NCBI GenBank assembly: GCA_016933835.1
Contig: JAFGAC010000019.1
Span: 1 to 64,000, forward strand
Reading direction: 5' to 3'
DNA from: Clostridiales bacterium
GTDB taxonomy: Bacteria > Bacillota > Clostridia > Peptostreptococcales > Acidaminobacteraceae
DNA: 64,000 nucleotides
Part shown: positions 52,766 to 61,960 of the stretch, piece by piece
Layout of the letters: each line of letters opens with the position of its first letter
How positions within the stretch are numbered: position 1 is the first letter of the stretch
Translations under genes and position numbers: made by a program
Notes under the pieces: model-generated
The model's input: the letters and a program-made list of their open reading frames with translations, nothing else
Told to the model about the DNA's origin: nothing
Database searches by the model: none

Positions 52766-54139
52766 ATGATTGAAATAAATTCATTAAAACACGTTCATCT
52801 AGTAGGCATCGGTGGAATTGGTGTCAGTGCATTAGCAGAAATACTTTTGAATAAAGACATTAAAGTATCTGGCTCTGATATTCATTCGTCAGAAATCACT
52901 AGGCACTTAGAAACTTTAGGTGCAAATATAATATACGAGCACTCAGGCGAGAATATAAATTCTGATATTGATCTACTTGTTTATACATCAGCAGTCAATG
53001 ATTCAAATCCTGAACTAAAAAAGGCAAAAGAGCTTTCGATTCCTTTAATGAGCCGTTCTGAAATGCAAGGCTTGATTATGAAAGATTTCAAATTTTCAAT
53101 TGCGATTGCAGGTGCTCATGGCAAAACTACGACAACTTCAATGACATCTGTCATTTTTAATCATACTGAGATTGATCCCACAGTATTGATAGGGGCAGTC
53201 GTTCCTGAAATCGGCGGCAATGCCAAAATTGGAAAAGGCAACGTCTTAATTACAGAGGCTTGTGAATACAAAGAAAATTTTTTGGATTTCCACTACACTA
53301 CAGCAGTTATTTTAAATATTGATGAAGATCATCTGGATTATTTTGAAAATCTAAATCACATTGTTGAGGCTTTTGCGAAATTTGCTAATCAGCTTCCAAA
53401 GAAAGGTCATTTGATTATCAATAATGATGATTACAATGCTAAAAAAATTCTCTCGTATTTAACAGTTGAAAACATTACCACTTATGGCATATCTAATGAA
53501 TCAAATTACACTGCGAAAAACATCACTTACAGTGATCTTGGCACACCTAAATTCGATGTGTCTTTTAACGGAGAATTATTGGGAAGAATTGAACTTTCAA
53601 TTCCCGGCAGACACAATATCTACAACAGTCTAGCTGCCATTTCAATTTCACACGCCTATGGCATTGAGTTCAACATCATCAAGGAGTCTTTGCAACAATT
53701 TAAAGGCGCTCTTAGAAGATTTGAATTCAAAGGAAACTTCAAGGGCTGTAAAATAATCGATGATTACGCACATCATCCAAACGAAATAAAGGCTACACTT
53801 GAGGCTGCCAAAAAAATTCAAAACAAAAAAATAATAGTGGCCTTTCAACCACACACTTATACTCGCACAAAAGAATTGCTCAATGAATTCTCATTGGCAT
53901 TTGAAAATGCCGACGAGGTGATTATCACTGATATTTATTCAGCAAGAGAGACTGATGATTTAGGTATCCACTCGACTGATCTTACAAGTTTGATTTCTAA
54001 GACTGGTAAAAAAGCGACTTATTTTTCAACATTTGAAGAAGTAAGAAACTATTTAGAAATGAAATTGGATAAAGATACTATTTTCTTTACCATGGGAGCC
54101 GGAGATATTTACAAACTAGGAGAATTGATTCTCGAATAA
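52766..54139 (+). CDS. murC: UDP-N-acetylmuramate--L-alanine ligase
   Basis: Adds L-alanine to UDP-MurNAc in peptidoglycan synthesis. The 457-residue Mur ligase has the N-terminal UDP-binding GIGGIGVSALAE (about 13), the ATP loop GAHGKTTTTS (about 112), EACEYKENF (about 172), and DDYAHHPNEI (about 335). The ATG at 52766 follows AGGAGAGG; the frame could open six codons earlier, but that ATG precedes the site. It is one of only two plus-strand genes and sits next to purR, as in several clostridia. Confidence 0.97.
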   Translation: MIEINSLKHVHLVGIGGIGVSALAEILLNKDIKVSGSDIHSSEITRHLETLGANIIYEHSGENINSDIDLLVYTSAVNDSNPELKKAKELSIPLMSRSEMQGLIMKDFKFSIAIAGAHGKTTTTSMTSVIFNHTEIDPTVLIGAVVPEIGGNAKIGKGNVLITEACEYKENFLDFHYTTAVILNIDEDHLDYFENLNHIVEAFAKFANQLPKKGHLIINNDDYNAKKILSYLTVENITTYGISNESNYTAKNITYSDLGTPKFDVSFNGELLGRIELSIPGRHNIYNSLAAISISHAYGIEFNIIKESLQQFKGALRRFEFKGNFKGCKIIDDYAHHPNEIKATLEAAKKIQNKKIIVAFQPHTYTRTKELLNEFSLAFENADEVIITDIYSARETDDLGIHSTDLTSLISKTGKKATYFSTFEEVRNYLEMKLDKDTIFFTMGAGDIYKLGELILE

Positions 54140-54174
54140 TAAAAGCAAAGCCATCAGGCTTTGCTTTTATTATT
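54135..54174. terminator. Bidirectional terminator between murC and a small membrane gene
   Basis: Perfect 18-bp stem (54135-54152 with 54157-54174) and a 4-base loop. It contains the murC stop codon in one arm, and the stop of the convergent minus-strand gene begins in the loop. A- and T-rich arms serve as T-tails in both directions. Confidence 0.88.
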
Positions 54175-54357
54175 CCCTATATATTTATAAAACAACATCG
54201 CAGTCACACCAAATGGAACAGGAATTGCAATCAAAAGTACAATCCATTCAAATATATTGCGTGGTTTTATAATTTCAACAGCTTTTGAAAATAGAGAAAA
54301 GAATTTACTCATCCCATCAAAAAACAAATAAAATCCTCTATAAATATTTTTTATCAT
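54154..54357 (-). CDS. Small membrane protein of unknown function
   Basis: A 67-residue protein that I do not recognise. It has one strong hydrophobic segment (about 37-60, FEWIVLLIAIPVPFGVTAML), an amphipathic N-terminus rich in Phe and a short basic tail (GNNKSKA). The start overlaps the stop of the AlkD-like gene (ATGA), with GGGAG 9 bases upstream, so translation is coupled. Its stop lies in the loop of the shared terminator. Confidence 0.65.
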   Translation of the reverse strand: MIKNIYRGFYLFFDGMSKFFSLFSKAVEIIKPRNIFEWIVLLIAIPVPFGVTAMLFYKYIGNNKSKA

Positions 54358-55010
54358 AAATATTTGCTCCCTTCTCTAATACTTATCTTTTGCAAATCAT
54401 GGCTTTCAATAAAAGTTTTCACCCATAGCGCATCCGTCTTAGAATACTCTCTTAAAATCCATCCTATTGCCTTTGCTATGAAAAATTCACTATCCATGCT
54501 ATTTCTCTTAATAATAAATTCCAATAATTCTACATCTGTTTTTCCTTTGTATTTCAGCTGAAATAAAATGCTGCTTCTTATCAACCACAAAGATTCACTA
54601 TCAGCCCATGGCAAGATATATTCTTCAACAAGTTCCGGGTAATTTTTGCACAATCCACCTATTATTTGACTAGAGAGAATATCAATCGTATCCCACCAAG
54701 GCTTAGTTTTCAGCAAATTTTCTACCTCGATCATATCTTGTTTCACCAATTTGTCTTTAAAAAGCAACAAATAATCTATAGCAAAATATTGAAATTCCCT
54801 TTCTGGCAATTCCCATAATTTATAAACCACGTCCCAGTCAATTTTCTTCATTTTTTTCGACTCTTTTATAAACTCATTTTGCAAAGATGCACGCTTTATC
54901 TTTTGCATCCCGAGAAAAGCAAACTGATTCCTCATATAGGATTGCATACCAGCAGCTTTGTCATCATCTTTATTTAAATATAATCTTTTTATGGTCTCAT
55001 CAACAGTCAT
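54354..55010 (-). CDS. AlkD-like DNA alkylation repair enzyme
   Basis: HEAT-repeat DNA glycosylase that removes alkylated bases. The 218-residue protein has the pattern KPWWDTIDILSSQIIG (about 103-118) with the Trp and Asp equivalent to AlkD catalytic residues, then SLWLIRSSILFQL with the conserved arginine (about 148) and AIGWILREYSK (about 190). Length fits the family (about 220-230). Confidence 0.88.
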   Translation of the reverse strand: MTVDETIKRLYLNKDDDKAAGMQSYMRNQFAFLGMQKIKRASLQNEFIKESKKMKKIDWDVVYKLWELPEREFQYFAIDYLLLFKDKLVKQDMIEVENLLKTKPWWDTIDILSSQIIGGLCKNYPELVEEYILPWADSESLWLIRSSILFQLKYKGKTDVELLEFIIKRNSMDSEFFIAKAIGWILREYSKTDALWVKTFIESHDLQKISIREGSKYL

Positions 55011-55073
55011 TATATCTCCTACAGTATCATGTTTATTGGTTAGACTAATTATACATTAATTTTAAATGCAATA

Positions 55074-55108
55074 AAATAGGTACTGAACATCACGCTCAGT
55101 ACCTATTT
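55074..55108 (-). terminator. Terminator after the PII-like gene
   Basis: Perfect 13-bp stem AAATAGGTACTGA/TCAGTACCTATTT with a 9-base loop, T-rich tail on the minus strand. Confidence 0.8.
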
Positions 55109-55113
55109 ATTCA

Positions 55114-55476
55114 CTATTCTTCATCTTCTAGTTTAAAACCATGACATTCAAGCACAGGCAAAACAAAAATAAAGCCGACACCCTTTTTATTGACTGTATC
55201 CATTTGCAATTCAATCTTTATCCGATCAATCGCTTTTCGCAGTTTTTCCTCACTTCGAATGACACTTACAATCGTTTTGCTATATGGTTTATTTCCTTCA
55301 ACCAGTTTTCTAATCCCCGAAAAAATAGGCACTTCAATATTATTATCTAAAAGTACTTTCCCCATTCCCACACTATCCAGTGTTGTCGCTCCGCAGCCAA
55401 CCTCATAAAAAATCTTATGAATTTCACTTAATTTACTAACATCATTGAGTATTAAAAACAATGCATAACTGCTCAT
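55114..55476 (-). CDS. PII-like small protein paired with a cation/proton antiporter
   Basis: The 120-residue protein shows an alternating strand-helix pattern of PII type: ALFLILNDVSKLSEIHKIFYEVG (1st unit: ALFLILNDVSKL, then EIHKIFYEVG), TIVSVIRSEEKLRKAIDRIK (2nd unit) and GVGFIFVLPVLECHGF. The ATG at 55476 follows AAGGAGG by 7 bases; a longer frame lies inside the antiporter gene. It overlaps nothing but is 13 bases after the antiporter stop, so a regulatory partnership, as with other PII-like proteins and transporters, is likely. Ligand unknown. Confidence 0.72.
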   Translation of the reverse strand: MSSYALFLILNDVSKLSEIHKIFYEVGCGATTLDSVGMGKVLLDNNIEVPIFSGIRKLVEGNKPYSKTIVSVIRSEEKLRKAIDRIKIELQMDTVNKKGVGFIFVLPVLECHGFKLEDEE

Positions 55477-55489
55477 ATCTGTCCCTCCT

Positions 55490-56662
55490 TTAAATATTTG
55501 TTTCGCCTGCTTTAAAAACAGCATACTTTGTAAGCACAGGTCCTATAATTTCAGTGGCGATCGTTGTTGCCAGCAGTATTGTAACAACCATATTTCCTAA
55601 ATCCGTCCCTGGAAATTCTCTTCCAACAGTAATGGCCAATCCAACAGCAACACCTACCTGGGACAACAGTCCCAATCCAATATATTTTTTAACCACAAGA
55701 GGCGCTTTTGAAATTGTAGCACCTGCAGTTGCACCTAAAATTTTTCCAATCATCCTAACCAATAGATAAGCTACTCCAAGTAGACCTATTTGTGGAATAA
55801 ACGCGATATTCAATCTTGATCCCGCCAGTATAAAGAAGGCTGCCACAATTGGAGGTGAAAATTTCTCTAAAGAATCAAAAGCTTTATTTTTATGTGAGGA
55901 TATATTAGTAATCATGATTCCCATTGCCATTGTTGTCATAAGAGGCGACAGATTAAATTGAGTAGCAAGACCATCAACCATTAATAGCATTCCAATAATG
56001 AAAGGAAGCATCTCTGTTTCTCTTTTTGATATTTTAAGTAAATAGGCTAAACCTATACCAAATATTGCACCTACAGTCACAGACAGCGCAATTTCTTTTA
56101 AAGGTAAAAGCAATACCCTATTGACAGAAATTATATCATGATTCGTAAACACTTTCGCAACCGATGCTGCCATTGCATAAATAATCAAGGAAATTGCGTC
56201 GTCGACGGCAACAACTCCGAGAAGTGTGCTGGTCAATGGCCCCCTTGCATTATACTCTCTTAAAACCATAACAGTTGCAGCCGGAGCAGTTGCCGAAGAT
56301 ATTGCTCCTAAAATCAACGACATCGCAAGATTTTTTGAAATCAAATATGAGACAGATGTCACTAGAACAAAGGCTCCCATCGCCTCAAAAAAAGCAATTA
56401 CAAAAATAGATTTTCCTAATTTTTTTATAATGGAAATCTCTAATTCCGCACCAATGTTAAAAGAAATGATACTAAGAGCGAAATCATTGATAAAAGACAT
56501 CTTGTCAATCATATCCGGGCTCAATACATTAAATCCGGAGACTCCTAAAATCAAACCTCCTAAAATATAACCCGCTACAGCAGGAACTTTGAATTTGTTC
56601 ATAAGCTTTCCAAAAAGTACACCTGTCACTATTGCAAGCCCCAAACTGATGAAAGGATTCAT
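55490..56662 (-). CDS. CPA2-family cation:proton antiporter
   Basis: Membrane antiporter, Na+/H+ or K+/H+. The 390-residue protein has about 12 hydrophobic segments, VPAVAGYILGGLILG (about 28), the GAISSATAPAATVMVLREY run (about 137) and VAVDDAISLIIYA (about 170), where the DD/ND-type pair marks the ion site. It has no C-terminal TrkA-N (RCK) domain; the following PII-like gene may provide control instead. The ATG at 56662 follows AAGGAAG by 8 bases. Confidence 0.88.
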   Translation of the reverse strand: MNPFISLGLAIVTGVLFGKLMNKFKVPAVAGYILGGLILGVSGFNVLSPDMIDKMSFINDFALSIISFNIGAELEISIIKKLGKSIFVIAFFEAMGAFVLVTSVSYLISKNLAMSLILGAISSATAPAATVMVLREYNARGPLTSTLLGVVAVDDAISLIIYAMAASVAKVFTNHDIISVNRVLLLPLKEIALSVTVGAIFGIGLAYLLKISKRETEMLPFIIGMLLMVDGLATQFNLSPLMTTMAMGIMITNISSHKNKAFDSLEKFSPPIVAAFFILAGSRLNIAFIPQIGLLGVAYLLVRMIGKILGATAGATISKAPLVVKKYIGLGLLSQVGVAVGLAITVGREFPGTDLGNMVVTILLATTIATEIIGPVLTKYAVFKAGETNI

Positions 56663-56760
56663 CACATACACTTCCTTTTATTAAAATCACAAATATAATT
56701 GTAATCTTAATTTTAAAAATAGCAATACAATTTTATTTTTATTCATTATATATTTATAAT

Positions 56761-57948
56761 TTAGCGATTGCTCGTTATTTTTTTAAAAATAATTTTACTC
56801 AAATGCGAACTTAAGATGCCAAGTGTCAGAAAAGGAATAAACAAGCTGTTGTTTTCCATAATGCCGGCGAATAAAGCCGCTGTGGCAATCGGAGCATTAG
56901 AATAGCCTGCCATCATCCCTACCATTCCAAGTACATTCCCAATGCTTGATGGCAATCCCAGCAAAGAAACAGAATAGCCAATCAGTGTCCCGATATATAT
57001 AGCAGGTCCAAACCCTCCACCAACTCCGCCAAAAGCAAAAGTCACACCAGTTGCTATAAATTTTAACAATAGTAGGATAAGAACCGTTTGAAATAATAAA
57101 TTCCCTTCAATCGCTACATGATTGATGTCAACATAAACATCAAAAATTTGGGGATAAAAGTACCCTATTACACTCATTATAATTCCTGCAATAAGTGGAA
57201 AATAAAATTTCTCATTTTCTTTTATAAATCTCTTAGCCTTCTCTAACATGATTTTATATAGACTCGATAGAAAACCTGTTGCAATTCCTATAACAGCTAA
57301 ACGAATGAACAGTTCCTCAATTGTAAGTTCCATTTTAAAATGTTCAATATAAAAGAAACAGTTGTTTACAATAATTTTTGAAACTCCGAGAGCAATAAAA
57401 GCACTAAGGACAATATATACACTCCTCCAATTAATTCTGTATTGAAATAAAATTTCCACTACAAATAAAATTCCAAACAAAGGATTAGAGAAAAATCCTG
57501 ACAAAGTTGCTGCCACTCCAGCCCCAATGAAATATTTAATATCCTCTTTATCCAATTTTAATCTATATGCAAAGTCAGAGCCGATTGACCCTCCGACATG
57601 AATTAGCGGACCAAATTTTCCTGCAGAAAACCCAAATGCCAAAGTGATAAAAGTCAGCATTGATTTAACTATTGTATCTCTTATATTCATGATTCTGTAA
57701 TCTATATTATTAATTTCATCTTTTACCTCATCCATCCCAAATTCAATATTATCTCTTAATAGATACTTGCGGACAATCATTAAAAGGACAGCACCAATCA
57801 AAGGATAGACAAACCAATTATTTGTTTTAGAAAAATAATTGCTCGATGTCTTAATCATTATAAGCAGCAGCATTCCTGCTAGACTTGCAATAACTCCCAA
57901 TAAAATAGCTAAAATTGATTTTTTTAACAGAAACTTAAATATACCCAT
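56761..57948 (-). CDS. ClC-family chloride channel/antiporter with altered gate motif
   Basis: Polytopic protein of 395 residues with the ClC fold signs SAGKFGPLIHVGGSIG (about 110) and GGVGGGFGPAIYIGTLIG (about 315). In well-studied ClC proteins the first motif is G(K/R)EGP, and its glutamate is the gate; here the residue is Phe (GKFGP). The N-terminal GSGIP motif is also not visible. So it may lack proton coupling or have another ion. It stands alone between the antiporter and LCP genes. Confidence 0.82.
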   Translation of the reverse strand: MGIFKFLLKKSILAILLGVIASLAGMLLLIMIKTSSNYFSKTNNWFVYPLIGAVLLMIVRKYLLRDNIEFGMDEVKDEINNIDYRIMNIRDTIVKSMLTFITLAFGFSAGKFGPLIHVGGSIGSDFAYRLKLDKEDIKYFIGAGVAATLSGFFSNPLFGILFVVEILFQYRINWRSVYIVLSAFIALGVSKIIVNNCFFYIEHFKMELTIEELFIRLAVIGIATGFLSSLYKIMLEKAKRFIKENEKFYFPLIAGIIMSVIGYFYPQIFDVYVDINHVAIEGNLLFQTVLILLLLKFIATGVTFAFGGVGGGFGPAIYIGTLIGYSVSLLGLPSSIGNVLGMVGMMAGYSNAPIATAALFAGIMENNSLFIPFLTLGILSSHLSKIIFKKITSNR

Positions 57949-57974
57949 ATATTGCCACCTATTTTTTAAAAAGA

Positions 57975-57995
57975 AAAGACGAACTAGTCGTCTTT
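57975..57995 (-). terminator. Terminator after the LCP gene
   Basis: 8-bp stem AAAGACGA/TCGTCTTT with a 5-base loop; T-rich on the minus strand. Confidence 0.78.
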
Positions 57996-58932
57996 ATTGT
58001 TTGTAAATTTCCAACATCATCTCATAAGTCAGTTCAGGATCATGAATATAAAATCCACCACCATCATTGCTCACATCACCTGGTATTCTATAACGATTCA
58101 TGTTCTCAATATCAAATCCAACTGCCTTTGTAGAATAAAATAAGACTTTATCTAGCGACATATTCGTTTTAATATATTGAAACACAGTGTTTGCAACAGT
58201 TGGCAATTTATAACTCAATGATTTTTTGGCTAAAAGCTTCATGAACTCTTGCTGCCTTGTAATTCTCGGCAAATCACCTTCACCAGATTCATCATTATTT
58301 TTTCTCCATCTCAGATACTCCATTGCCTTTGAGCCAGACAACAATTGTGTTCCAGCTTTAATATCGATGTGTAAAGGTGGATCGGCTGCAGGATCATCAT
58401 ACTTCATATCAAATGGCACTTTTACTTCTACACCGCCTAATACATCGACAACCGCTTTAACGCCTTCATAATTTACTTTAACGTAATAAGATATAGGAAT
58501 CCCCAATAATTCTTCCATTGTTTCTTTCAAGCCTAAAGAACCACCTTCATCTCCCGGAAATCCATATACTGCATTTATTTTATTTTGTCCTTGCAGTTCA
58601 TGTCCCGGTACATAATGATAAGTATCTCTTGGAATTGAAACCAAATCTACAATTTGTTTTTCAAAATCATAACTAACGACCATGATTGTATCTGCTCGTC
58701 CGCCATCAGTTCCAAAAATTAAAACATTGATTCTATTACTGTTCTCCGATAATCTATCTAATTCTGTTTTTACACTGTTTTCATGTGTTGCTTCTTTATC
58801 AATATTCAATTCAACATCCTGTTGAACAGTTAAGTCAACATCATAGTATTTATCAAATGCAAAGATTGCAGAACCTATGAAAAGTGAAAAAATGATAAAA
58901 GCACTAATAAATATTTTAAAGTGAGTTTTCAT
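57994..58932 (-). CDS. LCP (LytR-CpsA-Psr) family wall-polymer ligase
   Basis: Attaches teichoic acid-type or other glycopolymers to peptidoglycan outside the membrane. The 312-residue protein has one N-terminal membrane helix (about 5-25), then the LCP domain with FGTDGGRADTIMVVSYD (about 72), SIPRDTYHYVPG (about 98), MEYLRWRKN (about 210) and DLPRITRQQEF (about 222), the arginine/aspartate-rich sites of the family. The ATG at 58932 follows AGGAAGGAG; nine extra codons upstream are unlikely. Confidence 0.92.
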   Translation of the reverse strand: MKTHFKIFISAFIIFSLFIGSAIFAFDKYYDVDLTVQQDVELNIDKEATHENSVKTELDRLSENSNRINVLIFGTDGGRADTIMVVSYDFEKQIVDLVSIPRDTYHYVPGHELQGQNKINAVYGFPGDEGGSLGLKETMEELLGIPISYYVKVNYEGVKAVVDVLGGVEVKVPFDMKYDDPAADPPLHIDIKAGTQLLSGSKAMEYLRWRKNNDESGEGDLPRITRQQEFMKLLAKKSLSYKLPTVANTVFQYIKTNMSLDKVLFYSTKAVGFDIENMNRYRIPGDVSNDGGGFYIHDPELTYEMMLEIYKQ

Positions 58933-58962
58933 CAAGTTCTCCTTCCTATCGTTTTCCATAAT

Positions 58963-58990
58963 ATTTTACCACAATCTTAAGATATAACAA
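58963..58990 (-). promoter_or_regulatory. Possible promoter of the LCP gene
   Basis: Minus strand TTGTTA (990-985), 16-base spacer, TAAAAT (968-963). Confidence 0.4.
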
Positions 58991-58995
58991 GGTTA

Positions 58996-59841
58996 TTAAT
59001 TATTATATTCATAAAACCCTTTACCTGATTTTCTTCCCAGCAATCCACCTCTTACCATTTTTTTGAGTAATGGATGTGGTCGGTACTTCGAATCACCAAA
59101 TTCTGAATACAAAATTTCCATGATCGCAAGATTGACGTCATTACCTATTAAATCCGCCAATGCCAAAGGCCCTATTGGATGATTCGCACCAAGTTTCATT
59201 GCTTTATCAATGTCTTCAGCACTTGCTACTCCCTCCGCCAAAATTCCTATTGCTTCATTGATCATAGGTATTAAAATACGGTTGACAATAAACCCAGGCG
59301 CTTCTTCAACTTTTACGACTTCCTTGCCAATGCTCAATGAAAGTTCGCATATTTTATCATATGTTGCTTCCGAAGTTCCAATTCCTTTAATCAATTCAAT
59401 CAGTTTCATTACTGCTACCGGATTAAAAAAATGCATTCCAATTACTTTATCCGGTCTGTTTGTCGCACTTGATATTTCTGTAACTGAAAGTGAGGAAGTG
59501 TTTGATGCCAATATTGCCTCTTTATTTACAACTTCGTCTAATATCTTAAAAATATCTTTTTTTATGGACATATTTTCAACTGCAGCTTCAATTATAATCT
59601 CACAATCTGAAAGTGCCTCATATTCCAACGAACCAGAAATATTATTCATGTACTCCTTCTTATCATCTACCGTTATTTTTTCTTTTTTTATAAGATAATC
59701 GTATGATTTTTCAATACGCTTAAATCCATTTTGCAAGAACTCTTCTTTCATTTCTTTTACAATTACTACATGTCCTGAAGAAGCCAATATTTGAATGATC
59801 CCTGCACCCATTGTTCCTGCACCAATTACACCAATTTTCAT
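58996..59841 (-). CDS. hbd: 3-hydroxyacyl-CoA dehydrogenase (3-hydroxybutyryl-CoA dehydrogenase)
   Basis: Interconverts acetoacetyl-CoA and 3-hydroxybutyryl-CoA. The 281-residue enzyme has the NAD site [11 protein letters not shown] (about 5-15), the catalytic histidine in [16 protein letters not shown] (about 135) and [17 protein letters not shown] (about 230). It follows the enoyl-CoA hydratase gene by 12 bases, so the two form a butyrate-type or beta-oxidation pair; the thiolase and acyl-CoA dehydrogenase genes are not in the window. Confidence 0.94.
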   Translation of the reverse strand: MKIGVIGAGTMGAGIIQILASSGHVVIVKEMKEEFLQNGFKRIEKSYDYLIKKEKITVDDKKEYMNNISGSLEYEALSDCEIIIEAAVENMSIKKDIFKILDEVVNKEAILASNTSSLSVTEISSATNRPDKVIGMHFFNPVAVMKLIELIKGIGTSEATYDKICELSLSIGKEVVKVEEAPGFIVNRILIPMINEAIGILAEGVASAEDIDKAMKLGANHPIGPLALADLIGNDVNLAIMEILYSEFGDSKYRPHPLLKKMVRGGLLGRKSGKGFYEYNN

Positions 59842-59853
59842 TTCAGTACCTCC

Positions 59854-60633
59854 TTATTTGTTTTCAAAACGATATTTTTCTTTATTTAAAAACGCTTTCA
59901 TAGCACCTTTTTGATCCGCCGTATTGAATGTCAGTCCAAAATAGTTGGCTTCAATTTTATTTCCCAATGAAATATCTTGATTGCTACCTTCATTAATTGC
60001 TTTTTTTGAATATCGCACAGCAAGTTGTCCATTTGATGCAATTTTATTAGCTAGTTTCATCACTTCACCCATAAGCTCTTCATGAGGAACTACACGTGAT
60101 ACCATCCCAACAGATTTTGCGTAATCCGCATTAAAAATCTCACCTGTGAAAATAATTTCTTTAGCTACAGACGATCCTACAATCTTTGCCAATCTTTGGC
60201 TTCCTGCAAATCCCGGTGTAATTCCCAGAGTAACTTCCGGCTGCCCAAATTTTGCTTTTTCTGATGCAATTCTAATATCACATGATAATGCAAATTCATT
60301 GCCGCCACCTAGGCAATAGCCGTTTACCGCCGCGATACTTGGCTTAGTCAATTCCTCCAATTTCAAAAACACCCTCTGTCCAAATTTGGAAAATTGAATC
60401 GCCTGATCGAAATTGAAGTTTGACATTTCATCAATGTCTGCACCTGCGACAAATGCCTTTCCTTCACCAGTAAAGACAACTACAAAAACATCCACTGTTT
60501 CATCAATGTAATCAAGTATTTGATTTAACTCAATTAAAACACCTGAGTTCAAAGCATTCAAATTTGTCGGTCTATTAAACTTTACAATCAGCACATTTTC
60601 TTTTTTTTCGAGAATAAAAAACTTGTAACTCAC
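59854..60633 (-). CDS. crt: Enoyl-CoA hydratase (crotonase)
   Basis: Hydrates crotonyl-CoA or a related enoyl-CoA. The 259-residue crotonase-fold protein has the oxyanion-hole segments GKAFVAGADIDEM (about 60) and AAVNGYCLGGGNEFALSCDIRIA (split: AAVNGYCLGGG, then EFALSCDIRIA), and the catalytic glutamate region FGQPEVTLGITPGFAG (about 130-145). It precedes hbd on the same strand and follows a small membrane gene. Confidence 0.93.
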   Translation of the reverse strand: MSYKFFILEKKENVLIVKFNRPTNLNALNSGVLIELNQILDYIDETVDVFVVVFTGEGKAFVAGADIDEMSNFNFDQAIQFSKFGQRVFLKLEELTKPSIAAVNGYCLGGGNEFALSCDIRIASEKAKFGQPEVTLGITPGFAGSQRLAKIVGSSVAKEIIFTGEIFNADYAKSVGMVSRVVPHEELMGEVMKLANKIASNGQLAVRYSKKAINEGSNQDISLGNKIEANYFGLTFNTADQKGAMKAFLNKEKYRFENK

Positions 60634-60649
60634 AATAAAAACCTCCTTA

Positions 60650-61012
60650 TTAATGCATTAACGCCTCAATTGCAAATGCAATCACAACCATTACAATTGC
60701 AATGATTGATGGTGAAATACCTTTTTTTGAAAAATCTTTTTCTTCACTGCTATCGCTGCCAATTCGTTCAATTTTACCACCGACAATTTTTCCCTTCAAG
60801 AAATATTCAGCTCTACTTTTAGGTGTTCCTACTAAAAATACGATAGAAATCATCATTAAAAAGGCACCTGCAACTAGAATAGTAACATAAACACCTTTTA
60901 AAATAGGCCATCCCACCAATAATGCAACACCTATGCCTACAATTCCAAAAAGAACTGAATAAATAATTCCTTTAAAAATATCAGTCAATAACTTTTCTAA
61001 AAACTTTTCCAT
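60650..61012 (-). CDS. Membrane protein of unknown function
   Basis: The 120-residue protein is not recognised. It has three to four hydrophobic segments (about 14-32, 38-60 and 98-116) and a polar, charged loop (63-95) with SDSSEEKDFSKKG. Upstream of crt-hbd by 16 bases and on the same strand, so probably in one operon. AGGAAGG precedes the ATG. Confidence 0.7.
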   Translation of the reverse strand: MEKFLEKLLTDIFKGIIYSVLFGIVGIGVALLVGWPILKGVYVTILVAGAFLMMISIVFLVGTPKSRAEYFLKGKIVGGKIERIGSDSSEEKDFSKKGISPSIIAIVMVVIAFAIEALMH

Positions 61013-61095
61013 ACTTTACACCTTCCTAAACACTTTACTATTATTAGTATAATATATATGTTAGTATAACTACATATTAATTATAGGAGAATTCG

Positions 61096-61950
61096 ATGAA
61101 AAATCAAAATAAAGCTGTATTTTTAATTATCATATCTTCATTATTTTTCGCATTGATGGCTCTTTCAGTCAAATTCGCTGGCTCATACCCTGTCTATCAA
61201 ATGGTTTTTTACAGAGGCTTAGTTGCTGTGGTCTTGTATGGTATGTATGCAAAATTCAAAGGAATTTCATTAAAACCCAACAATCTGAAATATAATTTAC
61301 TACGTTCTTTTCTAGGCACGCTTGGCGTATTTTTATATTATTATGCCATCGGAAATATGAATTTGGCCAACGCAGTTATTCTCAATAAATTGTCGCCATT
61401 TTTTGTGATTATCTTTAGCGCAATATTTTTACATGAAAAAATATCATCCCACCAAATCACAGCGATAATTATCGCACTGAGCGGTGCAGCATTAATCATT
61501 AAACCAGTAGGTTCATTTGAAATTCTGCCTTCTATTTTTGGATTTGCCTCTGCAATTGCCGCTGGTTCTGCTTATGTTGTTGTCAGATATTTACGGGATT
61601 ATGACAGTCCAGAAACTATTGTTTTCATTTTTGGTTTGTTTAATATTGTTTCCTCTGTACCGTTCTTGATCATATACGGCTATGAAACACCCCCAACAAT
61701 TGATTATTTGCCTTTATTTGCAATTGGTCTGACAGCTATGGCTGCTCAAACACTTATGACTTATGCCTATAAATATGCCAGTGCTTCTAAAATATCGATT
61801 TACAGTTATGGAAATATTGTTTTCTCCATCATCTTTTCAATATTGTTTTTTAAAGAAATCCCCGACTACTTGAGCATTGTTGGTGCACTGCTGATTATCA
61901 GTGCAGCTTACTTGAACTATTTTAAAAACAAAAAAAGAGATATCATATAG
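61096..61950 (+). CDS. EamA-family (DMT) transporter
   Basis: Ten-helix drug/metabolite-type exporter of 284 residues. Two EamA repeats are visible (about 5-138 and 148-278), each ending in a helix such as GAALIIKPVG and GALLIISAAYLNYF. The ATG has AGGAG 6 bases upstream, and a TATAAT box lies around 61050. Substrate cannot be predicted. The 3' end overlaps that of the convergent lspA by 8 bases. Confidence 0.88.
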   Translation: MKNQNKAVFLIIISSLFFALMALSVKFAGSYPVYQMVFYRGLVAVVLYGMYAKFKGISLKPNNLKYNLLRSFLGTLGVFLYYYAIGNMNLANAVILNKLSPFFVIIFSAIFLHEKISSHQITAIIIALSGAALIIKPVGSFEILPSIFGFASAIAAGSAYVVVRYLRDYDSPETIVFIFGLFNIVSSVPFLIIYGYETPPTIDYLPLFAIGLTAMAAQTLMTYAYKYASASKISIYSYGNIVFSIIFSILFFKEIPDYLSIVGALLIISAAYLNYFKNKKRDII

Positions 61951-61960
61951 AATCTCTTTT
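61933..61960. terminator. Bidirectional terminator in the overlapping ends of the EamA gene and lspA
   Basis: 9-bp stem AAAAGAGAT/ATCTCTTTT with a 10-base loop. Both stop codons lie in the loop region, so the hairpin is wholly made of coding ends. Confidence 0.72.
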
